Counted from the first letter of the stretch, positions 34,532 to 44,534 are shown. The stretch is DNA of 64,000 bases from Pseudomonas vanderleydeniana (GCF_014268755.2 NZ_CP077093.1:6818501-6882500); one strand, 5' to 3'. Program-made: numbers and translations. Notes: a model not told the origin generated them from the sequence alone.

Positions 34532-36379
34532 ATGCCTGATTACCGCTCGAAAACATCCACCCACGGCCGCAACATGGCCGGTGCTCGCGCCCTTTGGCGC
34601 GCCACGGGGATGAAAGACGCCGACTTCAAGAAACCGATCATCGCCGTCGCCAACTCCTTCACCCAGTTCGTACCCGGCCACGTCCACCTCAAGGACATGG
34701 GCCAGCTGGTCGCTCGCGAAATCGAACGCGCCGGTGGCGTGGCCAAGGAATTCAACACCATCGCCGTGGATGACGGCATCGCCATGGGCCACGACGGCAT
34801 GCTCTACTCGCTGCCGAGCCGCGAGATCATCGCCGACTCCGTCGAGTACATGGTCAACGCCCACTGCGCCGACGCCATCGTCTGCATCTCCAACTGCGAC
34901 AAGATCACCCCCGGCATGCTGATGGCCGCCCTGCGCCTGAATATCCCGGTGATCTTCGTGTCCGGCGGCCCGATGGAAGCCGGCAAGACCAAACTGGCCT
35001 CCCATGGCCTGGACCTGGTGGACGCGATGGTCATCGCCGCCGACTCCAACGCTTCTGACGAGAAGGTTGCCGAGTACGAGCGCAGCGCCTGCCCGACCTG
35101 CGGTTCGTGCTCCGGCATGTTCACCGCCAACTCGATGAACTGCCTGACCGAAGCCCTGGGCCTGGCCCTGCCGGGCAACGGTTCGACCCTGGCGACCCAC
35201 GCCGACCGCGAGCAACTGTTCCTGCGCGCCGGTCGCGACATCGTCGCGCTGTGCCAGCGCTACTACGGCGAAAACGACGACTCGGTACTGCCGCGCAGCA
35301 TCGCCAACTTCAAGGCGTTCGAGAACGCCATGACCCTGGACATCGCCATGGGCGGTTCCACCAACACCATCCTGCACCTGCTGGCCGCCGCCCAGGAAGC
35401 CGAAGTCGCCTTCGATCTGCGCGACATCGACCGCCTGTCGCGCAAGGTTCCGCAACTGTGCAAGGTCGCGCCGAACATCCAGAAGTACCACATGGAAGAC
35501 GTGCACCGCGCCGGCGGGATCATCAGCATCCTCGGCGAACTGGCCCGTGGCGGCCTGCTGCACACCGACCTGCCGACCGTGCACAGCAAGAGCCTGGCCG
35601 AAGCCATCGCCCACTGGGACATCACCCAGACCGACGATGAAGCGGTGCACACCTTCTTCAAGGCCGGTCCGGCCGGCATCCCGACCCAGACCGCATTCAG
35701 CCAGTCGACCCGTTGGGAAACCCTGGATGACGACCGCGAGAACGGCTGCATCCGCAGCGTCGAGCACGCCTACTCGCAAGAGGGCGGCCTGGCCGTGCTG
35801 TACGGCAATATCGCGCTGGACGGCTGCGTGGTGAAGACCGCGGGTGTCGACGAGTCGATCCTGGTGTTCGAAGGCAACGCGAAGATCTTCGAAAGCCAGG
35901 ACAGCGCGGTACGCGGCATCCTCGCCGACGAAGTGAAGGCCGGCGACATCGTGATCATCCGCTACGAAGGCCCGAAAGGCGGCCCGGGCATGCAGGAAAT
36001 GCTCTACCCGACCTCCTACCTGAAGTCCAAGGGCCTGGGCAAGGCCTGTGCCCTGCTGACCGACGGTCGCTTCTCCGGCGGGACTTCGGGGCTGTCCATC
36101 GGTCACGCTTCTCCGGAAGCCGCTGCCGGTGGTGCGATCGGCCTGGTACAGGACGGCGACAAGGTACTGATCGACATCCCGAACCGCTCGATCAACCTGT
36201 TGGTCAGCGACGAGGAATTGGCGGCCCGCCGTGCCGAGCAGGACAAGAAAGGCTGGAAACCGGCCGAGCAGCGTCCACGCAAGGTCACCAGTGCACTGAA
36301 AGCCTACGCCCTGCTCGCCACCAGTGCCGACAAGGGTGCGGTGCGTGACAAGGCGTTGCTGGACAAGCTGGTGCCGTAA
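34532..36379 (+). CDS. ilvD: Dihydroxy-acid dehydratase
   Basis: Fe-S dehydratase of branched-chain amino-acid and pantothenate synthesis. Its 615 residues start [19 protein letters not shown]. The cluster and signature segments are [13 protein letters not shown] and [19 protein letters not shown], with [20 protein letters not shown] near the C-terminus. The frame is open for 36 more codons upstream, but the ATG at 34532 with GGAG 9-12 nt upstream (34519-34522) gives the family N-terminus. The 227 bp upstream of it separate it from the SagB operon. Confidence 0.97.
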   Translation: MPDYRSKTSTHGRNMAGARALWRATGMKDADFKKPIIAVANSFTQFVPGHVHLKDMGQLVAREIERAGGVAKEFNTIAVDDGIAMGHDGMLYSLPSREIIADSVEYMVNAHCADAIVCISNCDKITPGMLMAALRLNIPVIFVSGGPMEAGKTKLASHGLDLVDAMVIAADSNASDEKVAEYERSACPTCGSCSGMFTANSMNCLTEALGLALPGNGSTLATHADREQLFLRAGRDIVALCQRYYGENDDSVLPRSIANFKAFENAMTLDIAMGGSTNTILHLLAAAQEAEVAFDLRDIDRLSRKVPQLCKVAPNIQKYHMEDVHRAGGIISILGELARGGLLHTDLPTVHSKSLAEAIAHWDITQTDDEAVHTFFKAGPAGIPTQTAFSQSTRWETLDDDRENGCIRSVEHAYSQEGGLAVLYGNIALDGCVVKTAGVDESILVFEGNAKIFESQDSAVRGILADEVKAGDIVIIRYEGPKGGPGMQEMLYPTSYLKSKGLGKACALLTDGRFSGGTSGLSIGHASPEAAAGGAIGLVQDGDKVLIDIPNRSINLLVSDEELAARRAEQDKKGWKPAEQRPRKVTSALKAYALLATSADKGAVRDKALLDKLVP

Positions 36380-36402
36380 GCGCCAACGCCCTACCTCTGA
36401 CT

Positions 36403-36476
36403 GAGCGCTCCGCGTCCGCTCTTGTGCCGCAGAGCGACACAAGCTGCGTTCCCACGCGGAGCGTGGGAACGATCAG
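36403..36476. repeat. Dispersed multi-hairpin element, partial copy
   Basis: The right end TTCCCACGCGGAGCGTGGGA with GAACGATCA is intact (36449-36476). The left half is degenerate (GCGCTCCGCGTCCGCTCTTG). A further hairpin, CCACGCT-CC-AGCGTGG, follows at 36525-36540. It lies between converging ilvD and pchP. Confidence 0.7.
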
Positions 36477-36571
36477 AAGCTGGTGGGCCGTAAGTACCAA
36501 CGCTCAACCTCTGGCTGATCGCTGCCACGCTCCAGCGTGGAAGCGATCAGATCAGAAGTAACAGCCGGGGC

Positions 36572-37627
36572 CTACTGGATCTCTTCCGGCTTGACGATCA
36601 CCCAGTTCTTGTCCGCGGTCACCGTCAGACCTTCCTTGGCCTGGGCCTCGGCGTTGCTCTTGATCATGCCATTGAGCTGGGTCATGTACTTGTCCTTGCG
36701 GTTGACCCACAGGTGGACACCACCCTTGGCCACGTCGACGCTGTGGAACAGCATGTAGCCATCGCTCGAAGGCGTGTCGCCACCAACCAGGACCGGTTTT
36801 TTCCACTGGTCGATGTAGGTGAGGATGGCCGCCTGCTTGCCGGCCATCCAGGTCGCCGGGGTCCACAGGTACGGGGTCAGCTCCAGGCCGAGGTTGGCCT
36901 TCTCGTCATACTTGCCGGCGCTGATCTGCTTGCGTGCGGTGGTCAGCTCGCCGGTCTTGCGGTCCTTGAGCAGGGTCGTCACGCCGATCACGTTCTGTGG
37001 CTTGACGTTGTAGCCATACTTGGGATCGGCCGCGACCATGCGCACCAGCTCTTCGGAAGCGGCGGTCATCACATAGACCTCGATGCCGTTCTCCATCAGC
37101 TTGTTGTACAGCTCGACCTGGCCGGCGAAGACCTTCGGCGGCTGCACTTCGATGTTCTTCACCACGTCGCCATCGTAGTAGGTGCTCGGCACCGGCTTGC
37201 CGGACGCCATCATCTCGTCGACGTAGCCCTTGAGCTCCTTGAGGGTAAAGCCGGAAAACACCTGGGCCACCCAGGGGTAGCAGACCATGTCGTCGACTTC
37301 GCAGAGGCGGTAGTAGTAGCTGAACAGGCTTTCCTTGTGGTCGGCGGTGTCCTTGAACGGGATCAGCTTCAGCGACGGGTCCAGGGTATCGCGGGTGATC
37401 AGCCCCTTGTTCTCCAGGTACGGCAGCAACGACTCCTCCAGGTCATAGCGGTAACTGGTGTTGTCCATGTCGAACACCGCGAAGTTACCCTTGTTGGCGT
37501 TGGCGGCGATCATCGCCTCCAGTTGCTTGGCCTGGGCCTCTGGCCAGTGCTTGAGCTCGGTGGCGAAGGCCTGGCCGGCAAGGCCCAGGCAGAGTGCGGC
37601 GGCGAGGAGTTTCGGGACGAATTTCAT
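36572..37627 (-). CDS. pchP: Phosphorylcholine phosphatase PchP-like (HAD superfamily, periplasmic)
   Basis: A 351-residue secreted HAD phosphatase. The signal peptide is about residues 1-22 (LLAAALCLGLAGQAFA). HAD motif I is FAVFDMDNTSYRYD, motif II has the Thr in VYVMTAASEEL, a lysine in the KYDEKANLGLEL region would be motif III, and motif IV is LVGGDTPSSDGYM. These match P. aeruginosa phosphorylcholine phosphatase, which releases phosphate from phosphorylcholine made by phospholipase C. It sits here next to a cystine transporter rather than near choline genes. Confidence 0.78.
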   Translation of the reverse strand: MKFVPKLLAAALCLGLAGQAFATELKHWPEAQAKQLEAMIAANANKGNFAVFDMDNTSYRYDLEESLLPYLENKGLITRDTLDPSLKLIPFKDTADHKESLFSYYYRLCEVDDMVCYPWVAQVFSGFTLKELKGYVDEMMASGKPVPSTYYDGDVVKNIEVQPPKVFAGQVELYNKLMENGIEVYVMTAASEELVRMVAADPKYGYNVKPQNVIGVTTLLKDRKTGELTTARKQISAGKYDEKANLGLELTPYLWTPATWMAGKQAAILTYIDQWKKPVLVGGDTPSSDGYMLFHSVDVAKGGVHLWVNRKDKYMTQLNGMIKSNAEAQAKEGLTVTADKNWVIVKPEEIQ

Positions 37628-37777
37628 GGGCGATATCTTCCTGGCTGAAAGGCATCGACGCTAACAAATCCATGTGACAGTTCTCACCCGAGGACGACCG
37701 CCTGCATCCTGATCCCGTCACCGGCATACGCCCCAGCGCCACCAGCTTATTCCAAAAACGACAGTCACCATTCCATT

Positions 37778-37792
37778 TAGATATTAAATCTA
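37778..37792. promoter_or_regulatory. LysR-type T-N11-A box upstream of tcyP
   Basis: TAGAT-ATTAA-ATCTA, a perfect dyad of the LysR T-N11-A form, in a very AT-rich stretch (37775-37800) about 80 bp before the cystine-transporter start. CysB control would make sense but is inference. Confidence 0.35.
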
Positions 37793-37870
37793 TATATATC
37801 AAGCTGTTAGGCTGAACGGTTCACAATCACCGACGAGAGTGATTGGCACCCATCGTTTTCCGGAGTTTTC

Positions 37871-39262
37871 ATGAACCTGCCGCTGATTCTCAATCTGCTG
37901 GTGTTCCTCGCCCTGTTGCTGGGCCTGGCGCAAACCCGCCATACCACCTGGAGCCTGGCCAGGAAGGTGTTGTTCGCCCTGGCGCTGGGCGTGGTGTTCG
38001 GCATCGGCCTGCATACCGTCTACGGTGACGGCAACCCGGTGCTCAAGGCCTCCATCGCCTGGTTCGACCTGGTGGGCAACGGCTATGTGCAGCTGCTGCA
38101 GATGATCGTGATCCCGCTGGTGTTCGCCTCGATCCTCAGCGCCGTGGCGCGTCTGCACAATGCCTCGTCCCTGGGCAGGATCAGTTTCCTGACCATCGGC
38201 ACGCTGCTGTTCACCACGGCCATCGCCGCGCTGATCGGCATCGGCCTGACCAACCTGTTCGGCCTGACCGCCGAAGGCCTGGTCGCCGGCACCCAGGAAA
38301 TGGCCCGCCTGCAGACGATCCAGAACGACTACGCCGGCAAGGTCGCCGACCTCAACGTGCCGCAACTGCTGCTGTCGTTCATTCCGCAGAACCCCTTTGC
38401 CGATCTGGCCCGGGCCAAGCCGACCTCGATCATCAGCGTGGTGATCTTCGCCGCCTTCCTCGGCGTGGCCGCCCTGCAACTGCTCAAGGATGATGCGGAA
38501 AAAGGCCAGAAGGTGATCAACGCCATCGATACCCTGCAGGCCTGGGTGATGCGCCTGGTGCGCGTGGTGATGAAACTCACCCCCTATGGCGTGCTGGCGC
38601 TGATGACCAAGGTGGTGGCCGGTTCCAACCTGCAGGACATCATCAAGCTCGGCAGTTTCGTGGTGGTGTCCTACATCGGCCTGGGGCTGATGTTCGTGGT
38701 CCACGGCCTGCTGCTGTCGCTGGCCGGGGTCAACCCACTGCGCTTCTTCCGCAAGGTCTGGCCAGTGCTGACCTTTGCCTTCACCAGCCGCTCCAGTGCC
38801 GCGAGCATCCCGCTGAGCATCGAGGCGCAGACCCGTCGCCTGGGGATTCCACAATCGATCGCCAGCTTCGCCGCCTCGTTCGGCGCGACGATCGGCCAGA
38901 ACGGCTGTGCCGGCCTGTACCCGGCGATGCTGGCGGTGATGGTGGCGCCGACCGTTGGCATCAACCCGCTGGACCCGCTGTGGATCGCGACCTTGCTGGC
39001 CATCGTCACCCTGAGTTCGGCCGGTGTGGCCGGGGTCGGTGGCGGCGCGACCTTCGCCGCGCTGATCGTGCTGCCGGCGATGGACCTGCCGGTGTCACTG
39101 GTGGCGCTGCTGATTTCGGTGGAACCGCTGATCGACATGGGCCGGACCGCGCTGAATGTAAGCGGTTCGATGACCGCCGGGACCCTCACCAGCCAGCTGA
39201 TGAAGCAGACCGACAAGCGCCTGCTGGATGCGGATGAGCAGACGGAACTGGCGCAGGCCTGA
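37871..39262 (+). CDS. tcyP: L-cystine transporter TcyP-like (dicarboxylate/amino acid:cation symporter)
   Basis: Inner-membrane symporter of 463 residues with about eight to ten hydrophobic segments and two reentrant-loop signatures: [19 protein letters not shown] and the [19 protein letters not shown] region, then [19 protein letters not shown]. The sequence follows the YdjN/TcyP cystine branch rather than the GltP/DctA branch. It stands alone, with an AT-rich LysR-like site upstream, fitting sulfur-dependent control. Confidence 0.87.
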   Translation: MNLPLILNLLVFLALLLGLAQTRHTTWSLARKVLFALALGVVFGIGLHTVYGDGNPVLKASIAWFDLVGNGYVQLLQMIVIPLVFASILSAVARLHNASSLGRISFLTIGTLLFTTAIAALIGIGLTNLFGLTAEGLVAGTQEMARLQTIQNDYAGKVADLNVPQLLLSFIPQNPFADLARAKPTSIISVVIFAAFLGVAALQLLKDDAEKGQKVINAIDTLQAWVMRLVRVVMKLTPYGVLALMTKVVAGSNLQDIIKLGSFVVVSYIGLGLMFVVHGLLLSLAGVNPLRFFRKVWPVLTFAFTSRSSAASIPLSIEAQTRRLGIPQSIASFAASFGATIGQNGCAGLYPAMLAVMVAPTVGINPLDPLWIATLLAIVTLSSAGVAGVGGGATFAALIVLPAMDLPVSLVALLISVEPLIDMGRTALNVSGSMTAGTLTSQLMKQTDKRLLDADEQTELAQA

Positions 39263-39280
39263 GCCTTTCGGCAACCGAAT

Positions 39281-39332
39281 GATCGTTCCCACGCTCCGCG
39301 TGGGAACGCCGCCGGTGACGCTCGGCGTCACC
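39281..39332. repeat. Dispersed multi-hairpin element, partial copy
   Basis: Left part only: GATCGTTCCCACGC-TCC-GCGTGGGAA and GGTGACGC-TCG-GCGTCACC. It lies between converging tcyP and folA. Confidence 0.75.
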
Positions 39333-39347
39333 ACCCGGCACAATACC

Positions 39348-39860
39348 TCAGACCCGCTCCCACACCTCGAAGCTGAACGCCGGCTTGTCGCCCTCTGCCG
39401 GGTGCGGCTCGTCGGAAACGCGCTGCCACAGGTTCAGGTCGAACTCGGGGAACCAGGCATCACCCTGCGGACTCAGGCCGACCCGGGTCAGGTACAGGCG
39501 ATCGGCCTGCGCCAGCCCCTGGGCATACAGCTGCGCCCCGCCGATCAGCATCAGCTCACTGACGCCCTGCTCCAGCGCCCAGGCCTCGGCCCGCACCAGC
39601 GCGGCCTCCAGCGACGGGAACACCTCGGCACCTTCCAGTTGCAGCCCGGCCTGGCGGCTCACCACCAGGTTCAGCCGCCCCGGCAATGGCCGACCAAGAG
39701 AATCCCAGGTCTTGCGCCCCATGATGATCGGCTTGCCCAGCGTGGTGGCCTTGAAGTACTTGAAATCCGCCGGCAAATGCCAGGGCATGCTGTTGTCTAC
39801 GCCGATCACGCGGTTTTCCGCGAGGGCCGCGATCAGGCTGAGGGGGAGTTTGGTTGTCAT
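39348..39860 (-). CDS. folA: Dihydrofolate reductase
   Basis: NADPH-dependent reduction of dihydrofolate to tetrahydrofolate. It is 170 residues long, starting MTTKLPLSLIAALAENRVIG, with MPWHLPADFKYFK (active-site Asp), IIMGRKTWDSLGRPLPGR and LMLIGGAQLYAQ. The ATG at 39858-39860 is used; the long open frame upstream is antisense to the DUF2868 gene. It is divergent from the DUF2868/DUF3482 pair, with 83 bp between. Confidence 0.97.
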   Translation of the reverse strand: MTTKLPLSLIAALAENRVIGVDNSMPWHLPADFKYFKATTLGKPIIMGRKTWDSLGRPLPGRLNLVVSRQAGLQLEGAEVFPSLEAALVRAEAWALEQGVSELMLIGGAQLYAQGLAQADRLYLTRVGLSPQGDAWFPEFDLNLWQRVSDEPHPAEGDKPAFSFEVWERV

Positions 39861-39943
39861 GCCGGCGAGCATACCCGACAGGCGGGTGCAGGCACTAGCC
39901 GCAGCGGTTATGCTTCTGGCACTTCCCTCCAACAGGATGGCGC

Positions 39944-41323
39944 GTGACTGAACCGACTCCCCTGCAACGCCTCTGGCTGACCGAGACCGTGCGCCTGCGC
40001 GAAGAGCAGGCCGGCCCCCTGGAAGACCTCGAAGCCAACCGCCGCGCCCGTGCGGCCGGCGGCGACCTGGCGAGCCGCATCCAGCACCGCGCGCTCTGGC
40101 TGGCCGAGCGCGACGGCCAACTCGCCGCCCTGCAGCACTGGCTGCAAGGGGCACGCCTGGCCCTGTTGCTGCTTGCCGTGCTGGTCATCCTCAGCGGCGC
40201 CGGACTGGCCCTTGCCGCCCTGGGCAACGGCCAACTACCGGTCAATGTCTTCTGGGCCCTGGGCAGCCTGCTCGGGCTCAACCTGCTGCTGTTGGCGAGC
40301 TGGGCCCTGGGCCTGTTCTTCGCCGGTGGTCACGGCGCCAGTCTGGGCCGGCTCTGGCTGTGGCTCAGTGAAAAGTTCGCCCGTGATGCCCAGGCCGTGC
40401 AACTGGTGCCGGCGCTGGTGCTCCTGCTGCAACGCCAGCGCCTGAACCGCTGGGCCATCGGCGTCGTCGTCCACGGCCTGTGGCTGCTGGCACTGGGCTG
40501 TGCGCTGGTGGTGCTGCTGGCACTGCTCGCCACCCGGCGCTACGGCTTCGTCTGGGAAACCACCATTCTCGGTGGTGACACCTTCGTCGGCCTGACCCAG
40601 GGACTCGGCGCCCTACCCGCACTGCTGGGCTTCAGCGTGCCCGACGAGAGCATGATCCGCGCCAGCGGCAACGCCGCCGTCAACCTGGAGAATGCCCGCC
40701 AGGCCTGGGCCGGCTGGCTGGTCGGGGTGCTGCTGGTCTACGGCCTGCTACCGCGCCTGCTGCTGGCGCTGCTGTGCCTGTGGCGCTGGAAGAACGGCGT
40801 TCGTACCCTGGCGCTGGACCTGAACCTGCCTGGCTACGCTCACCTGCGCGAACGCCTGATGCCCAGCAGCGAACGCCTGGGCATCAGCGACGCCGCCCCT
40901 GCGCAGTTGCACAATGCCGAAGCCGGGGTGACTGGCCAGGACAGCGACGGCGCGTTGCTGGTCGCCATCGAGCTGGACGACCAGCGCCCCTGGCCGCCCG
41001 CCTTGCCCAAGGGCGTGCGGGATGCGGGAGTGCTCGACAGTCGCGAGTCGCGGCAGAAACTGCTGGAACAACTGACCCGCTTCCCGCCGGCGCGCCTGGC
41101 GATCGCCTGCGACCCACGGCGCTCGCCGGATCGCGGCAGCCTTGCGCTGATCGCCGAACTGGCCCGCAGCGCCGCCGCCACCCGCATCTGGCTGCTGCAG
41201 GCGCCGCCCGGCCAGGCCCTCGACGCCGACCGCCTTGGCGACTGGCACCACGCCCTGCAACAACTCAAGCTGCCGTTCGCCGACAGCGCTCCGTTCACCT
41301 GGCTGGAGAGCGGCCATGACTAA
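39944..41323 (+). CDS. DUF2868 family membrane protein
   Basis: A 459-residue protein with an Arg/Glu-rich N-terminal helix, four hydrophobic segments in the first 290 residues (about 70-95, 105-128, 175-200 and 245-285) and a soluble C-terminal half. The function is unknown. It overlaps the following DUF3482 GTPase gene by 8 bp. The pair is a conserved two-gene unit, which suggests a membrane protein controlled by, or acting with, the GTPase. Confidence 0.88.
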   Translation: MTEPTPLQRLWLTETVRLREEQAGPLEDLEANRRARAAGGDLASRIQHRALWLAERDGQLAALQHWLQGARLALLLLAVLVILSGAGLALAALGNGQLPVNVFWALGSLLGLNLLLLASWALGLFFAGGHGASLGRLWLWLSEKFARDAQAVQLVPALVLLLQRQRLNRWAIGVVVHGLWLLALGCALVVLLALLATRRYGFVWETTILGGDTFVGLTQGLGALPALLGFSVPDESMIRASGNAAVNLENARQAWAGWLVGVLLVYGLLPRLLLALLCLWRWKNGVRTLALDLNLPGYAHLRERLMPSSERLGISDAAPAQLHNAEAGVTGQDSDGALLVAIELDDQRPWPPALPKGVRDAGVLDSRESRQKLLEQLTRFPPARLAIACDPRRSPDRGSLALIAELARSAAATRIWLLQAPPGQALDADRLGDWHHALQQLKLPFADSAPFTWLESGHD

Positions 41324-42689
41324 GCCGTTGACGCTGGCCGTGGTCGGCCACACCAATGTCGGCAAGACCTCGTTGCTGCGGACCCTGACCCGGGACGTCG
41401 GTTTCGGCGAAGTCTCCCACCGCCCCAGCACCACTCGCCATGTCGAAGGCGCAAGGCTGTCGGTGGAGGGCCAACCGCTGCTGGAGCTGTACGACACCCC
41501 GGGCCTGGAAGATGCCATCGCCCTGCTCGACTACCTCGAACGCCTCGACCGCCCCGGCGAACGCCTCGATGGCCCGGCCCGCGTGCAGCGCTTTCTCGAC
41601 GGCAGCGAAGCGCGCCAGCGTTTCGAACAGGAAGCCAAGGTGCTGCGCCAGTTGCTGGCCTCGGACGCCGGTCTGTATGTGATCGACGCCCGCGAGCCGG
41701 TGCTGGCCAAGTATCGCGACGAGCTGTCGGTGCTGGCCAGTTGCGGCAAGCCGCTGCTGCCGGTACTCAACTTCGTCAGCAGCGCCGCCCAGCGCGAGGA
41801 CGACTGGCGCCAGGCCCTGGCCCGCCTGGGGCTGCACGCGCTGGTGCGCTTCGACAGTGTTGCGCCGCCGGAAGACGGTGAGCGTCGTCTTTATGAAAGC
41901 CTGGCGCTGTTGCTGGAAGGCTCCCGGGCACAACTGGAGCGCCTTGTACGCGACCTGCAAGCACAGCGCCAGGCACGGCGGCAGAGTGCCCAACGACTGA
42001 TCGCCGAGCTGCTGATCGACTGCGCCGCCTGCCGACGCCAGGTGGCCGGCGACGCCACGGCCGAAAGCGAGGCCATCGCCGAATTGCGCCAGGCTGTGCG
42101 CCAACGCGAGCAACGCTGCGTCGAGGCCCTGCTCAAGCTCCATGCGTTTCGTCGTGACGATGCCGCCGCCAGCGACCTGCCGTTGCTCGACGGGCGCTGG
42201 GGCGATGACCTGTTCAACCCGGAAACCCTCAGGCAGTTGGGCGTGAAGGTCGGCGGAGGGATTGCCGCCGGGGCTGCCGCGGGGGCCGGGGTCGACCTGC
42301 TGGTCGGCGGCCTGACACTCGGTGCCGCCGCCCTGGCCGGCGCCATCGCCGGCGGTGCCTTGCAGACCGCCCGCGGCTACGGCAGCCGTCTGCTGGGCAA
42401 GCTCAAGGGCAAACGCGAGCTGACGCTCGATGACAGCGTGCTGCGCCTGCTCGCGCTGCGCCAGCGCCAGCTGTTGCTGGCACTGGAAGCCCGTGGGCAT
42501 GCGGCGATGAACAGCATCAGGATCGATACTCCCGCGGACAAGTCGTGGCGCGAAGGCAAGTTGCCGGAAGCACTGGGCAAGGCTCGGGCCCACCCGCAAT
42601 GGTCATCGTTGAACCCGCAACCGAAGCTGAACCAGGCCGAACGCCAGGAACAGCTGGAAAAGCTGCTGGAGAAGCTCGAAACACTCTGA
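41316..42689 (+). CDS. DUF3482 family GTPase
   Basis: A 457-residue protein. The N-terminal G domain has G1 VVGHTNVGKTSLL (residues 7-19), G2 in HRPSTTRHVEG, G3 YDTPGLEDA, and PVLNFVSS in the place of G4. The C-terminal half contains DUF3482 and a Gly/Ala-rich membrane-seeking stretch (GGIAAGAAAGAGVDLLVGGL). It is related to Era/TrmE-like GTPases in the G domain only. The role is unknown; it is translationally coupled to the DUF2868 gene. Confidence 0.88.
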   Translation: MTKPLTLAVVGHTNVGKTSLLRTLTRDVGFGEVSHRPSTTRHVEGARLSVEGQPLLELYDTPGLEDAIALLDYLERLDRPGERLDGPARVQRFLDGSEARQRFEQEAKVLRQLLASDAGLYVIDAREPVLAKYRDELSVLASCGKPLLPVLNFVSSAAQREDDWRQALARLGLHALVRFDSVAPPEDGERRLYESLALLLEGSRAQLERLVRDLQAQRQARRQSAQRLIAELLIDCAACRRQVAGDATAESEAIAELRQAVRQREQRCVEALLKLHAFRRDDAAASDLPLLDGRWGDDLFNPETLRQLGVKVGGGIAAGAAAGAGVDLLVGGLTLGAAALAGAIAGGALQTARGYGSRLLGKLKGKRELTLDDSVLRLLALRQRQLLLALEARGHAAMNSIRIDTPADKSWREGKLPEALGKARAHPQWSSLNPQPKLNQAERQEQLEKLLEKLETL

Positions 42690-42698
42690 CCGTCGGCG

Positions 42699-43265
42699 TC
42701 AGCCCCGCAACAGCCGATACGCCTTGTCCCGCAGGGTCTGCAAGGCAAGCACTGGCACATCGCTCTCCTTTGCCTGCTCATCCCAACGACGCAAGCGCAG
42801 GCTCAGCTCGCACAGCGGGTCTCGAGCGAAGTCCGCCGCCTCCCTGGCCGTCATCACCCCGCCCTGGTACTCCAGCGTCCGCCGGCTCGCTTCGCTCAGG
42901 CGCTCGTAGTACCCCGGCTCGACTCGTGTCAGGTAACGCTTGGCCTGCACGTGATATTCCACCAGCCGTGCCAGCCGCTCGCTGAACCCGGCGCGGCGTA
43001 GATAGTCGGCACCCAGCCGTTCGTGGCTGACGAGGCCATAGCCCCCCATGCTCTGCTGCGCCTGCGCCGGCCCTGGGCAGATATGCCCGATGTCGTGGAA
43101 GAACGCCGCCAGCACCACCTCGTCGTCGCACCCCTCGGCCATCGCCAGTTGCGCGGCCTGGGACATGTGCTCCAGCTGCGACACCGGCTCGCCGATGTAG
43201 TCGGCATCGCCGAACTGCTGGTAGAGACCGAAGACTTCGTCCAGCACCTGTTCGACCCGGCTCAC
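42699..43265 (-). CDS. phnZ: PhnZ-type HD-domain phosphonate oxygenase
   Basis: Mixed-valent di-iron oxygenase that cleaves the C-P bond of (R)-1-hydroxy-2-aminoethylphosphonate to glycine and phosphate. Its 188 residues include DYIGE (22-26, with the gating Tyr23 and Glu26), QLEH with His33, HDIGH (57-61), HVQAKRYL and LEYQGGVM, all of which match PhnZ from memory. The start is a GTG at 43263-43265 overlapping the stop of the FAD oxidoreductase gene (GTGA). The usual hydroxylase partner PhnY is not in the window. Confidence 0.88.
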   Translation of the reverse strand: MSRVEQVLDEVFGLYQQFGDADYIGEPVSQLEHMSQAAQLAMAEGCDDEVVLAAFFHDIGHICPGPAQAQQSMGGYGLVSHERLGADYLRRAGFSERLARLVEYHVQAKRYLTRVEPGYYERLSEASRRTLEYQGGVMTAREAADFARDPLCELSLRLRRWDEQAKESDVPVLALQTLRDKAYRLLRG

Positions 43266-44401
43266 CGGCTTTCCCCCAGCAAGGTGGCGATGTTGGCCTC
43301 GGCCATGGCCGGGCCGACGCTCATGCCAACCCCGGTGTGCATCAGCGCGGCATGCACGCCCGGTGCGGCCTGCAGGAATGAGAACGGCCCCGGCCCGCGG
43401 GCGCCGTAGACGCCTTGCCAACGTTCGAGCACCTGGACCTTGCAACCGAGGGTGTGCTCGGCCAGTTCCAGCATCCAGTTGTCCACCTGTTCGGCGTTGA
43501 ATGGCGAAGGATCGCTGCCGTAATGATGGGAATCACCGATGATCAGCTCGCCATGCGGCGTCGGGCTGATCAGCAGGTGGATGCCATGTTCCTGCAGGTA
43601 CGGGCTTTCACGTTCGATCTGCGTCCGGATCGCCGCCGCTTCCGGCAGGTCGGCGAAGGCACCGTAGTGCACGCAACTGAGACCGGTCAGTACGGCGTGC
43701 TGCAGGTCCAGCCCGGACAATAGCGGACGGGCACGAAGCATCTGCAGACGGCAGATGCTCGGCTGCAGGGTCGCCAGCGATTCGGCCAGCAAGGTCTGGT
43801 AGTCATGGCCTGAACAGACCACGATCCGTTCGCCCCGGAAGGTTCCGGCCGTGCTGCGCAACTGGCCGGGCTCGACCTCATGGACCAGAGTCGAGAAGTG
43901 GAATTCGACGCCCAGTTCGCGACGCAGGTAGTCGATCAGCGTCGGGATCGCCTCGCGGGAATACAACTGCTGGTCATCCAGCCCATGCAGGGCGGCGCGA
44001 TGATGGCTGAACTGGCCGCCGTGCAGGTCGGCCAGGGCTCGGCCCTGCAACAGTCTCACCCGGTAGCCGTGCTCGCGGGCCCGGCCGGCGCAGAAGGTTT
44101 CCAGCAGGTGTTCCTCGGCTTCGCTGCGAGCGAACAGGTAGCTGCCGTTGCGCTTGAGTTCGAAACCGGCCTGCTGCGACCAGTGGCCCCAGATTTCCCG
44201 GCTGGCGCGCGCCAGGTCGAGCATGACGCCCGGCGGCTGGCCGGTGACCAGGGCCTGGCCGAAGTTGCGGATCGAGGCGCCCAGGGGCGTGGCGCTGCGC
44301 TCGAAGACCCGGACCTTGAGGCCCCGGCGGGCGGCGGCGTAGGCGTGGGACAGGCCGAGAATGCCGGCGCCGACGATGAGGATGTCACTGTGATGAGTCA
44401 T
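43262..44401 (-). CDS. Phosphonate-associated FAD-dependent oxidoreductase (TIGR03364 type)
   Basis: A 379-residue DAO-fold flavoprotein. The N-terminal FAD motif is ILIVGAGILGLSHAYAAARRG, followed by RNFGQALVTGQPPG and a C-terminal GVYGARGPGP segment. Members with this context are linked to 2-aminoethylphosphonate or N-methylated aminoethylphosphonate oxidation. The start MTHHSDILIV (ATG 44399-44401) is used, since the longer frame runs into a repeat. It is coupled to the PhnZ-type gene and separated from the transporter genes by a dispersed repeat. Confidence 0.85.
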   Translation of the reverse strand: MTHHSDILIVGAGILGLSHAYAAARRGLKVRVFERSATPLGASIRNFGQALVTGQPPGVMLDLARASREIWGHWSQQAGFELKRNGSYLFARSEAEEHLLETFCAGRAREHGYRVRLLQGRALADLHGGQFSHHRAALHGLDDQQLYSREAIPTLIDYLRRELGVEFHFSTLVHEVEPGQLRSTAGTFRGERIVVCSGHDYQTLLAESLATLQPSICRLQMLRARPLLSGLDLQHAVLTGLSCVHYGAFADLPEAAAIRTQIERESPYLQEHGIHLLISPTPHGELIIGDSHHYGSDPSPFNAEQVDNWMLELAEHTLGCKVQVLERWQGVYGARGPGPFSFLQAAPGVHAALMHTGVGMSVGPAMAEANIATLLGESR

Positions 44402-44427
44402 GAAGGGTCCTGAAGGAATGGCCAGGT

Positions 44428-44534
44428 TGATCGTTCCCACGCTCCGCGTGGGAATGCAGCCCGTGACGCTGTACGTCACAAGAGCGGACGCCGAGCGTCC
44501 AGAGAGGCATTCCCACGCAGAGCGTGGGAACGAC
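44428..44534. repeat. Dispersed multi-hairpin element, copy 2
   Basis: Complete copy with TGATCGTTCCCACGC at the left and GCGTGGGAACGA at the right, and the inner dyads GTGACGC / GCGTCAC-like and GGACGC-CGA-GCGTCC. It lies inside the phosphonate gene set, between the FAD oxidoreductase and the binding-protein gene, so it may modulate read-through or RNA stability there. Confidence 0.85.
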
